Assembly (NCBI RefSeq): GCF_020544465.1
Contig: NZ_CP066126.1
Coordinates: 2,108,001-2,172,000, forward strand
From: Chromobacterium rhizoryzae
GTDB lineage: Bacteria; Pseudomonadota; Gammaproteobacteria; Burkholderiales; Chromobacteriaceae
Direction of reading: 5' to 3'
DNA length: 64,000 bases
Of this stretch, positions 7,968 to 15,388 are shown piece after piece; within the stretch, counting starts at the first letter, position 1; every line of letters begins with the position of its first letter. Under the pieces are notes generated by a model, which saw nothing but the letters and a program-made list of their open reading frames with translations, had not been told where the DNA came from and ran no database searches. Made by a program: the position numbers and the translations under genes.

Positions 7968-9127
7968 CACAGCCTGCCTTGCTGCGCGGCGAGGAAGATC
8001 GCGCGGTAGTCGTCGGCGGACAGGGGCAAGGGGTTGCCGCCGTCGCTGGGGTCGGCCTTGGCCATGCGGCCGATGTCGGCGGCGGCGTCCGCGCCGATGC
8101 CGATCTCCGCCAGGGTGTGCGGAATGCCCAGGCAGGCGCGCAATTGCAGCACCCAGGCCAGGAAACCGTCGAAGCCGGCGTCGGCCAGGCCCAGGTAGCG
8201 GGCGGCGGCGCTCAGCCGTTCGGCTATCGCCGGCCGGTTGCGCACCAGCACATAGGGCAGCAGCACGGCGTTGGCCAGGCCGTGGTGGGTGTCGAACACC
8301 GCGCCGATGGGATGCGCCAGCGCGTGCACGCCGCCCAGGCCTTTCTGGAAGGCGGTGGCGCCCATGATGGAACAGGACAGCATCTGGGCGCGGGCTTCCA
8401 GATTGCCGCCGTCGGCGTGGGCCGCCGGCAGCCAGTCGTGCGCCAGCCGCATGCCTTCCAGCGCCACGCCCTGGGCGATGGGGTGATAGAACGGGGAGCA
8501 GAAGGCTTCCAGATTGTGCACCAGCGCGTCGACGCCGGTGGCGGCGGTCAGCGCCGGCGGCAGGCCGACGGTCAGTTCCGGGTCCGCCAGCACCAGCTTG
8601 GGCAGCATGGCCGGATGGAAGATGATGACCTTGCGGTGCGCGGCCTCGTCGATGATCAGGGACGCGCGCCCCACCTCGGAGCCGGTGCCGGCGGTGGTGG
8701 GCACCGCCAGCGTGGGCGCGACGCCGGCGGGATCCACGCGCAGCCAGTTGTCGCCCACGTCCTCGAAGTCCCACAGCGGGCGTTTTTGTCCGGACATCAA
8801 AGCGATGGCCTTGCCCACGTCCAGCGCGCTGCCGCCGCCGACGGCGACCACCCCGTCGTGGCGGCCGTCGCGGAAGGCGGCGACCCCGGCGTCGACGTCG
8901 CGGCCCACCGGATTGGGGCGCATATCGCTGAACAAGGCGGTCTCCAGGCCGGCGTCGCTCAGCAAGCTCCGCAGCCGGGCCAGCATCGGCAGCCTGGCCA
9001 GGCCGGGGTCGGTGACCAGCAGCGGGCGGCGCATGCCCAGTTCGCGGCACAGCGCCGGCAGTTCGGCGGCGCGGCCGACGCCGAAGCGGATGCTGGTCGG
9101 ATAGTTCCAGTTGCCTTGCAGTTGCAT
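7967..9127 (-). CDS. Iron-containing (group III) alcohol dehydrogenase
   Basis: Oxidises an alcohol to an aldehyde with NAD(P). The 386-residue protein starts YPTSIRFGVGRAAELP and carries GVVAVGGGSALDVGKAIA (about 95-112, nucleotide binding) and PTTAGTGSEV. The family's metal ligands fall in FCSPFYHPIAQGVALEGM, HALAHPIGAVFDTHHGLANAVLLP and nearby histidines. It lies 4 bases after the aldehyde dehydrogenase gene, with its ribosome site (AAGGGG) inside the end of that gene. Its presence in place of an FAD amine oxidase suggests the pathway substrate carries a hydroxyl group. Confidence 0.92.
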   Translation of the reverse strand: MQLQGNWNYPTSIRFGVGRAAELPALCRELGMRRPLLVTDPGLARLPMLARLRSLLSDAGLETALFSDMRPNPVGRDVDAGVAAFRDGRHDGVVAVGGGSALDVGKAIALMSGQKRPLWDFEDVGDNWLRVDPAGVAPTLAVPTTAGTGSEVGRASLIIDEAAHRKVIIFHPAMLPKLVLADPELTVGLPPALTAATGVDALVHNLEAFCSPFYHPIAQGVALEGMRLAHDWLPAAHADGGNLEARAQMLSCSIMGATAFQKGLGGVHALAHPIGAVFDTHHGLANAVLLPYVLVRNRPAIAERLSAAARYLGLADAGFDGFLAWVLQLRACLGIPHTLAEIGIGADAAADIGRMAKADPSDGGNPLPLSADDYRAIFLAAQQGRL

Positions 9128-9131
9128 CGCC

Positions 9132-10517
9132 TTACCCCTTGAGATGGAAGGATTTGACCCGGGTCAGCTGCTGATAGCCCAACACGGACAAGGACACGCC
9201 GCGGCCGGTGTCCTTGACCCCGGTCCAGGCCAGCGCCGGGTCCAGGTAGTCGCAGCGGTTCATGAACACGGTGCCGGTTTCCAGTTGTTGACCCAGGCGG
9301 ACGGCGGCGTCGCGGTCCGCGGTCCAGATCGAGGCGGTCAGGCCGTAGGCGCTGTCGTTCATCAGCCGCAGCGCCTCCTCGTCGGAGTCCACGGCCATGA
9401 TGCCGATGACCGGGCCGAAGCTCTCCTCGCGCATCACGCTCATGGCGTGGTTCACGTCCACCAGCACTTGCGGGGCCAGATAGGCGCTGCCGGGCGCGTC
9501 GGCGGCGAAATGGCCGGCCGGAATCAACGCGCGCGCGCCGGCGGCCAGCGCCGCCTGGATCTGGCCGCGCACGAAGTCGGCGGCGCCGGCGCGCACCATG
9601 GGCCCCAGATTGGTGTCCTGGTCCAGCGGATGGCCGAAGCGATAGGTCCGGGTCAGCTCGACGAAGCCGTCGACGAAGTCGCGGTAGCGCTGGCGCTGCA
9701 CATAGATGCGTTCGATGCCGCAGCAGGACTGGCCGGAATTGAAGAAAGCGCCGTCCACCAGGTTTTCTATCGCCGCCGGCAGATCGGCGTCGGCGCGCAC
9801 ATAGGCCGGGTCCTTGCCGCCCAACTCCAGGCCGACGCCGATGAAGCGCTCGGCGGCCGCCCTTTGCACCGCGCGGCCGCCGCTGACCGAGCCGGTGAAG
9901 GCGACGAAGTCGATCTCCGGCGCGGCCGTCAGTTTCAAGGTGGCGGCATGGTCCAGTTCCAGGGTCTGGAACACGCCGATGGGCAGGCCGGCGGCGGCGC
10001 AGGCCTGGCGGAACAGATCGGCGATCAGCGGGGTTTGCGAGGAATGCTTGAGCAGCACGCAGTTGCCGGCGGCCAGCGCCGGCGCGATGGTGTTGATGGC
10101 GGTGAGGAAGGGGTAGTTCCACGGCGCCAGCACCAGCACCGTGCCCAGCGGTTCGCGGCGCAGCCAGCGTTCGAAGCCGGGCTTGGGCGCGGGGTGGAGG
10201 TCGGCCAGGGCCTCTTCGGCGATGTCCAGCATATGGCGCGCGCGCTCGGCCAGGCCGCCGATCTCGCCGGGGGACTGACGGATGGGCCGGCCTATCTGGC
10301 GGGTGACGGCGTCGGCGCAGTCGCTCTTGTGGGCGATCAGCCAGTCCACCGCCCGGCCGATCAAGGCCTTGCGTTCGGCCAGCGGCGTGGCGCGCCAGCC
10401 GGCCTGGGCGGCGCGGGCGGCGTCCAGCGCGGCCTGGGTCTGGACCGGGCTGGTGTAGCCGCGTTGCAGCAGGGTGGAACCGTCCAGCGGGGTGATGACG
10501 GAGTAGTTTTCGCTCAT
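9132..10517 (-). CDS. NAD(P)-dependent aldehyde dehydrogenase
   Basis: Oxidises the aldehyde made by the neighbouring alcohol dehydrogenase to a carboxylate. In 461 residues it has the fold signatures VLVLAPWNYPFLTAINTIAPAL (about 129-150), FTGSVSGGRAV, the catalytic Glu in LELGGKDPAYV, and the catalytic Cys in FNSGQSCCGIERIYV. It starts immediately after the stop of the ligase gene with no gap, so the two are co-translated. Class assignment is firm; the natural substrate, perhaps a gamma-glutamylated amino aldehyde, is inferred from context. Confidence 0.93.
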   Translation of the reverse strand: MSENYSVITPLDGSTLLQRGYTSPVQTQAALDAARAAQAGWRATPLAERKALIGRAVDWLIAHKSDCADAVTRQIGRPIRQSPGEIGGLAERARHMLDIAEEALADLHPAPKPGFERWLRREPLGTVLVLAPWNYPFLTAINTIAPALAAGNCVLLKHSSQTPLIADLFRQACAAAGLPIGVFQTLELDHAATLKLTAAPEIDFVAFTGSVSGGRAVQRAAAERFIGVGLELGGKDPAYVRADADLPAAIENLVDGAFFNSGQSCCGIERIYVQRQRYRDFVDGFVELTRTYRFGHPLDQDTNLGPMVRAGAADFVRGQIQAALAAGARALIPAGHFAADAPGSAYLAPQVLVDVNHAMSVMREESFGPVIGIMAVDSDEEALRLMNDSAYGLTASIWTADRDAAVRLGQQLETGTVFMNRCDYLDPALAWTGVKDTGRGVSLSVLGYQQLTRVKSFHLKG

Positions 10518-11888
10518 TTAGATGATCTCGAAGTAGCGTTTCAATTCCCAGTCGGTGACATGGCGCTGGAACTCGCGTTCCTCCCATTCGCGGGTGGCGG
10601 CGAAGTGATCGACGAAGTCGTCGCCGAACCAGTCGCGGGCGGCGGCGGAGCCGCGCAGCGCCTGAGCGGCTTCCCACAAGGTGCGGTGCAGTTTCAAATG
10701 GGGCGGCGCGTCCAGCAGATAGCCGTTGGCGCTGACCGGTTCTTCCGGCTCGATCCGGTGTTCGATGCCGTAGAGGCCGGCGGCCAGGCCGCTGGCCAGC
10801 GCCAGATAGGGGTTGCTGTCGGCGCCGGGCAGGCGGTATTCGACGCGTTGCGATTTGGCGCTGCCGGGAATCGCGCGGATGGCCACGGTGCGGTTGTCCA
10901 CGCCCCATAGCGAGCTGGTGGGCGCCCAATAGCCGGGCACCAGCCGGCGGAAGCTGTTGACCGTGGGCGCGGCCAGGCTCATGAATTCCGGCATCAGCCG
11001 CTGGATGCCGCCGATGAAGTGGCGCATCGCGTCGCTGATCGCGTGTTCGCGGCCCGGCTGGTGGAAGGCGCTGTCGCCGCCGTCGCGGCGGCGCAGCGAG
11101 ATATGGATGTGGCCGCCCTGGCCGGATTGCTCCTGGTGCCACTTGGCCATATAGCAGAGCATGCGGCCCTGTTTCTCCGCCAGCACCTTGGAGAAGGTCT
11201 TGAAACAGACGGCGTTGTCGGCGGCGCGCAAGGCGTTGTCCACGCACAGCGCGGCTTCCAGCGCGCCGGGTCCGGTTTCCTCGTGCAGGCCTTCGATCGG
11301 CATCTGCATCCGCTCGCACAGGTCCAGCAGCGCGCGGTAGAAGTCGGTGTTCACCGAGCTGCGCAGAATGGAGTAGCCGAAGGCGCCGCTGCCCAGCGGC
11401 TTGGGGTGCTGGTACAGCCGCTGCTGCAGCGCGTCGTTGTCTTCGTCCACCGCCAGAAACTCGTATTCGAAGCCGGCCAGCACGTCGAAGCCCATGTCGC
11501 GAGCGCGCTCCAGCACCCGGCGCAGCAGGCCTCGCGGACAGAGGCTTTCCAGCCGGCCCACCACCTCGCCCTGGACGAAGATCAGATCGCCTTCCAGCGG
11601 CAGGTCGCGGCAGGATTCGGGAATCAGCCTCACCTCGGCGTCGCCGTAGCCGCGGCCCCAACCGGTGAGCAGGGTGTTGTCGTACAGCTTGTCGCCCACG
11701 TCCCAGCCGAACACCACGTCGCAGAAGCCGAAGCCGCCTTCCAGGGCGCACAGGAATTTGTCGCGCGACATGTATTTGCCGCACATCACCCCGTCCATGT
11801 CAACCAGACCCACCTTGATCTGACTCAGGCGGCGTTCTTCGATCAAAACCTTCAAATCCGCGATTGTCTTTACGTCGCGTGCTTCCAT
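10518..11888 (-). CDS. Glutamine-synthetase-family gamma-glutamyl-amine ligase
   Basis: ATP-dependent ligase of the glutamine synthetase fold, probably joining glutamate to an amine rather than ammonia. The start at 11888 (MEARDVKTIADLK) is preferred over an upstream ATG at 11945, because a GGGAGA ribosome site precedes it. In 456 residues it shows LVDMDGVMCGKYMSRDKF at the N-terminus, a metal-binding region around HEETGPGALEAAL, and QGGHIHISLRR. The C-terminal RVEYRLPGADSNPYLALASGLAAGLYG is typical of GlnA-like amine ligases (PuuA, GlnA4 and similar). It leads the five-gene minus-strand operon. True nitrogen-assimilating GlnA is unlikely given the context and divergent motifs. Confidence 0.88.
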   Translation of the reverse strand: MEARDVKTIADLKVLIEERRLSQIKVGLVDMDGVMCGKYMSRDKFLCALEGGFGFCDVVFGWDVGDKLYDNTLLTGWGRGYGDAEVRLIPESCRDLPLEGDLIFVQGEVVGRLESLCPRGLLRRVLERARDMGFDVLAGFEYEFLAVDEDNDALQQRLYQHPKPLGSGAFGYSILRSSVNTDFYRALLDLCERMQMPIEGLHEETGPGALEAALCVDNALRAADNAVCFKTFSKVLAEKQGRMLCYMAKWHQEQSGQGGHIHISLRRRDGGDSAFHQPGREHAISDAMRHFIGGIQRLMPEFMSLAAPTVNSFRRLVPGYWAPTSSLWGVDNRTVAIRAIPGSAKSQRVEYRLPGADSNPYLALASGLAAGLYGIEHRIEPEEPVSANGYLLDAPPHLKLHRTLWEAAQALRGSAAARDWFGDDFVDHFAATREWEEREFQRHVTDWELKRYFEII

Positions 11889-12188
11889 CGCTGTCTCTCC
11901 CTGATTGCCGCGGTCTAACTTCCCCGATACCGGCCGAGCGTTCATCGTCTGGCTTGCAACTGTCTGTTTTAGCGGTGATTTGTCGCTGCCTTGTGGGCTG
12001 CTTTCTTGTCGCCGCCATGTTGTTTGGGTAGTATTATTCGTTAAAAAAAAAATGAATCAAGCCAAATTTGTAATAAATATTAGAATCTGGGCGGCAGTGT
12101 GGGCGCAATGACACAATGCCGTTTTTACACCGGCGCTGTTATGCTGCGCGGCACGAGGGCAGTCGTGCATCGCCAAAGGGGCAACAGA
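11889..12188. other. Divergent control region
   Basis: A 300-base intergenic region between the divergent ligase operon and RpiR-type regulator. It includes an AT-rich core at about 12030-12090 that holds the candidate operator. No gene or RNA was recognised. Confidence 0.6.
12036..12057. promoter_or_regulatory. Candidate operator between the ligase operon and its regulator
   Basis: ATTCGTT and AATGAAT form a 6-of-7 inverted repeat around an A-tract, in an AT-rich island unlike the flanking sequence. It lies 149 bases from the ligase start and 132 from the regulator start. Binding by the RpiR protein is inference. Confidence 0.4.
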
Positions 12189-13070
12189 ATGAGCCAAAGC
12201 CGCTCGATCGCGGAGCAAGTCCGCGCGCTGTTCGAAGCGCTGACCCCCACCGAACGCAAGGTGGGACGGGCGCTGCTGGCCAACTATCCGGTGGCCGGCC
12301 TGGAAACCATCGCGCAATGGGCGCAGCGCGCCGACGTCAGCGGCCCGACGGTGCTGCGCCTGATCGGCAAGCTGGGTTTCGACAATTACGCCGCCTTCCA
12401 GTCCGCGCTGCGCGCAGAACTGGAATTGCGTTTGCAATCGCCGCTGATGCGCCATGATCCGGGACAGTTGCAGGGAGACCATGATTTTCTGGCCAGCCAC
12501 GCCGAGCGCATCGCCGAGCTGATGCGCCAGACCGCGGCCCAGGTGCCGCGCGCCGAGTTCGACGGCGCGGTGGACCTGCTGGGCGAGCGCAAGCACCGGA
12601 TCTGGCTGCTGGGCGGGCGGTTGACCGACCCGCTGGCGGCCTATCTTTGCCACCATCTGAAAGTGGTGCGGCCGGACGTGGTGCATTTGCGCGGGGTGCC
12701 GGCAAGCTGGGCGGATTCGCTGGTGGACATGGGCCGGCCGGACGTACTGGTGATTTTCGACATCCGCCGCTACTGGGACGACGCGCTGCGCATCGCGGAA
12801 ATGGCGGCGCAGCGCAAGGCCAGCGTGCTGCTGTTCACGGATCAGTGGCTGTCGCCGGTGGCGCGCGTGGCGCGCTACACCTTGGCGGCGCACACCGCCG
12901 GTCCGGCCGGCTGGGACAGCAATACGCCGCTGATGATGCTGGTGGACGCGGTGATCGCCGCCTTGAACGCGCGGCATTGGGACCGCATCAGCGGCCGGCT
13001 CAAGGAGGTGGAGGCGATGCGGGCGCGTTTGGGCGAAGGCGGCGAGGGCAACCAACGGGCGGCCGAGTGA
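12189..13070 (+). CDS. MurR/RpiR-family transcriptional regulator
   Basis: DNA-binding regulator, probably of the divergent amine-catabolism operon. The start MSQSRSIAEQVRALFEALTPTERKVGRALLANYP is preceded by AGGGG; the upstream in-frame ATGs are unlikely starts. The 293-residue protein has an N-terminal HTH_6 domain (about 1-75, with IAQWAQRADVSGPTVLRLIGKLGFDNYAAFQ) and a C-terminal SIS domain (about 125-265) that normally binds a phosphosugar. Control of a polyamine- or amino-alcohol-type operon by this family is less common than by PuuR-type proteins. The ligand is unknown. Confidence 0.9.
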   Translation: MSQSRSIAEQVRALFEALTPTERKVGRALLANYPVAGLETIAQWAQRADVSGPTVLRLIGKLGFDNYAAFQSALRAELELRLQSPLMRHDPGQLQGDHDFLASHAERIAELMRQTAAQVPRAEFDGAVDLLGERKHRIWLLGGRLTDPLAAYLCHHLKVVRPDVVHLRGVPASWADSLVDMGRPDVLVIFDIRRYWDDALRIAEMAAQRKASVLLFTDQWLSPVARVARYTLAAHTAGPAGWDSNTPLMMLVDAVIAALNARHWDRISGRLKEVEAMRARLGEGGEGNQRAAE

Positions 13071-13125
13071 CAAGGGCGGAGCCAGCCTCTAAAATGTCGG
13101 CATCAAGCATTATTAGGAATATTTC

Positions 13126-13626
13126 ATGCCGTCTTTCGATATCGTGTCCGAAGTGAACAAGGTGGAAGTGCGCAACGCCGTGGAGCAAGCCAATAAAGAG
13201 GTGTCCACCCGTTACGACTTCAAGGGCAGCGACGCCCGCATCGAAACCGGAGACAAGGAACTGACCTTGTACGCCGACGCCGAGTTTCAACTGGACCAGG
13301 TCAACGACATTCTGGTGAACAAGCTGTCCAAGCGTGGCGTGGACGTGCGCTGCATGGAGTACGGCAAGCTGGAAAAAGTCAGCGGCAACAAGGTGAAGAA
13401 AGTGCTGACGGTGAAGGAAGGCCTGGAATCCGATCTGGCCAAGAAAATCGTCAAGCTGATCAAGGACGCCAAGCTCAAGGTGCAGGCCAGCATTCAGGGC
13501 GAAGCGGTGCGGGTGTCCGGCGCCAAGCGCGACGTGCTGCAGGAATGCATCGCGCTGATGCGCAAGGAAATCGCCGACGACAAGGAAAACGGCTTCCCGC
13601 TGCAGTTCAACAACTTCCGCGATTGA
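13126..13626 (+). CDS. YajQ-family nucleotide-binding protein
   Basis: Small cytoplasmic protein of the YajQ (UPF0234) family. Xanthomonas and Pseudomonas members bind cyclic di-GMP or other nucleotides and affect virulence gene expression. The 166 residues match the family end to end: MPSFDIVSEVNKVEVRNAVEQ at the start, RYDFKGSDA (about 29-37), and the typical C-terminus GFPLQFNNFRD. It is monocistronic, with its own terminator, 55 bases after the RpiR gene. The partner or target here is unknown. Confidence 0.95.
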   Translation: MPSFDIVSEVNKVEVRNAVEQANKEVSTRYDFKGSDARIETGDKELTLYADAEFQLDQVNDILVNKLSKRGVDVRCMEYGKLEKVSGNKVKKVLTVKEGLESDLAKKIVKLIKDAKLKVQASIQGEAVRVSGAKRDVLQECIALMRKEIADDKENGFPLQFNNFRD

Positions 13627-13659
13627 ACGCCGCCGCGCGACATGAACACGCGCGAAATG

Positions 13660-13688
13660 AAAAAGGAGCCGACAGGCTCCTTTTTTCA
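13660..13688 (+). terminator. Terminator after the YajQ-family gene
   Basis: AAAAAGGAGCC and GGCTCCTTTTTT form a hairpin with T-tracts in both directions. It can serve both this gene and the convergent DapA-like gene. Confidence 0.85.
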
Positions 13689-13701
13689 TTGCCGTTCCTC
13701 T

Positions 13702-14604
13702 TTAACAGGCGGCGGCGCGGCGCAGCTGCAGCCGCTCCCATACCAGCCGCGCCTGTTCCTCCTCGGCGGCGCCGGTGGGCGGCAGCGGCAGCCGGCATTG
13801 ACCCACCGGAAGACCCTGCACCCGCAGCATGGCTTTCACCGACATCGAAAACACCGAAGCGTCGGTGTTGGAGAAGGCGAAGGATTCCTGCAAGCCGGCG
13901 TTGACGCGCCGCGCCTGCGCCGTGTCGCCCTGTTCGAAGGCGGCGATCATGCGGGCGAACTCCGGCCCGGTCCAGTGGGTGGAGGTGCCGACCACGCCCA
14001 CCGCGCCCACCGCCAGCAAGGGCAGGGTCAGCGCGTCGTCGCCGGAGTAGAGCGAGAAGTGCTCGCCGGCGGCGGCCAGCAGCGCGGCCGCCGCGGCCGG
14101 GTCGCCGGTGGCGTCCTTGAAGGCGACGATATTGTCCACCTCGCGGAACAGCCGCAGCAGCACGTCGGCGGCGATGCGGCGGCCGGTGCGGCCCGGCACG
14201 TCGTAGACCATCAGCGGCAGCCGGGTGGCCGCGGCCACCGCGCGGAAATGGGCTTCGATGCCGGCTTGCGGCGGGCGGTTGTAATAGGGGCCGACCACGA
14301 AGACGCCGGCGGCGCCCAGGCCGGCGGCCTCGCGCGTCAGCGCGATCGCGTGTTCGGTGTGGCTGCTGCCGGTGCCGGCCAGCACCGGGATGGTCACCGC
14401 CTCGCTGACCGCGCGCACCAGATCGCGGCGTTCCTCGTCGCTCAGCGTCGGCGCCTCGCCGGTGGTGGCCGCCACCACCAGGCCGTCGCTGCCGTTGGCC
14501 GCCAGATGTCTGGCCAGTTGCCGCGCCGCGTCCAGATTCAGCCGGCCGGCTTCGTCGAAGGGCGTGACCATGGCGGTCAGCACCTTGCCCCAATGTTCTG
14601 TCAT
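13702..14604 (-). CDS. 4-hydroxy-tetrahydrodipicolinate synthase-like aldolase (DapA family)
   Basis: Class I aldolase of the DHDPS/NAL family. If a true DapA, it condenses pyruvate with aspartate semialdehyde in lysine and diaminopimelate synthesis. The 300 residues carry TTGEAPTLSDEER (about 46-58), the catalytic Tyr in YDVPGRTGRR and the Schiff-base Lys in NIVAFKDATGD. The opening GKVLTAMVTPFDEAGRLNLDAARQL resembles Gram-positive DapA more than the usual proteobacterial form. The Ala-rich C-terminus also differs. An AGGAAG ribosome site precedes the ATG. It could be a paralogue acting on another oxo acid. Confidence 0.8.
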   Translation of the reverse strand: MTEHWGKVLTAMVTPFDEAGRLNLDAARQLARHLAANGSDGLVVAATTGEAPTLSDEERRDLVRAVSEAVTIPVLAGTGSSHTEHAIALTREAAGLGAAGVFVVGPYYNRPPQAGIEAHFRAVAAATRLPLMVYDVPGRTGRRIAADVLLRLFREVDNIVAFKDATGDPAAAAALLAAAGEHFSLYSGDDALTLPLLAVGAVGVVGTSTHWTGPEFARMIAAFEQGDTAQARRVNAGLQESFAFSNTDASVFSMSVKAMLRVQGLPVGQCRLPLPPTGAAEEEQARLVWERLQLRRAAAC

Positions 14605-14686
14605 TTTGCTTCCTTTGTTCTTCTTGGCCGCCTTGGCGGCGGCTGCGGCCGATTCTACTCCTTATTGCGACGCCTTTCCCGCGGTT

Positions 14687-15331
14687 TCAGCCCAGGCAGG
14701 CCTTGAGCGCCGCTTCCAATTCCGGGCGCAGGGCCGCGAGATCCGCGGTCGGCCCTTGGGTCAGCAAGGTCTGCGAAATGCTTCCGTAGCAAAGACAGTG
14801 AGCCATGCGCGCGGCGGCGTCCAGCCGCGGCGGCGGCTCGGCGGCGGCGGCCAATGCGGCGCGCCAGATGTCCACGTATTGCTGGTAGTGGCGGCGGTAG
14901 GCATCCATCGGGGAGACCCGGCGCTCCAGCAGGAACAGCGCGTTCCAGGCCGGCGCCTGGCGTTGGATCGTGTCCAGTTGCAAGGCCAGCAGCGCGGCGG
15001 CGATATCGCGACGATCCGCGCCTCGGCGGGCGGCGGCGCATTGGCGCAGCGCGCCGGCCAGCGCGTGCACATGCTGATGGATGCACAGCGCGGCCAGGCC
15101 GTCCATATTGCGCACGTACTGATAAAAGGTGCCGACCGCCACGCCGGCGACGGCGGCCACCTCGCGCACCGTGGTTTTGGCGTAGCCGCGCGTGAGCAAA
15201 ACCTGAACAAAGGCCTGTTGCAGCGCGATCAGGCTGGCGCGCGAACGCGACTGGCGCGGACGCCGGCGCGTGGCCGGCGCGGCCTGTTCGGCTTGCTGCG
15301 CCGCGGTGGGGGAAACCCGAACATGTCGCAT
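14687..15331 (-). CDS. TetR-family transcriptional regulator
   Basis: Repressor-type DNA-binding protein of 214 residues. The N-terminal helix-turn-helix (about 33-78) reads ALQQAFVQVLLTRGYAKTTVREVAAVAGVAVGTFYQYVRN, a standard TetR motif. A long Arg-rich leader (TRRRPRQSRSRAS) precedes it. The C-terminal half is an all-helical ligand-binding domain. The true start MRHVRVSPTA at 15331 leaves 57 bases to the divergent AidB-like gene, so it probably controls that gene. A much longer open frame through the start is an antisense artefact of high GC. Confidence 0.88.
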   Translation of the reverse strand: MRHVRVSPTAAQQAEQAAPATRRRPRQSRSRASLIALQQAFVQVLLTRGYAKTTVREVAAVAGVAVGTFYQYVRNMDGLAALCIHQHVHALAGALRQCAAARRGADRRDIAAALLALQLDTIQRQAPAWNALFLLERRVSPMDAYRRHYQQYVDIWRAALAAAAEPPPRLDAAARMAHCLCYGSISQTLLTQGPTADLAALRPELEAALKACLG

Positions 15332-15343
15332 CGCCGCTTTCCT

Positions 15344-15349
15344 TATACT
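15344..15349 (+). promoter_or_regulatory. Candidate -10 box of the AidB-like gene
   Basis: TATACT lies 40 bases before the AidB-like start, inside the 57-base divergent spacer shared with the TetR gene. A TetR dimer bound here would cover both promoters. Confidence 0.4.
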
Positions 15350-15388
15350 TTCGTCATGGCCGCGAACGCGGCGCGAGGAGACGGAACG

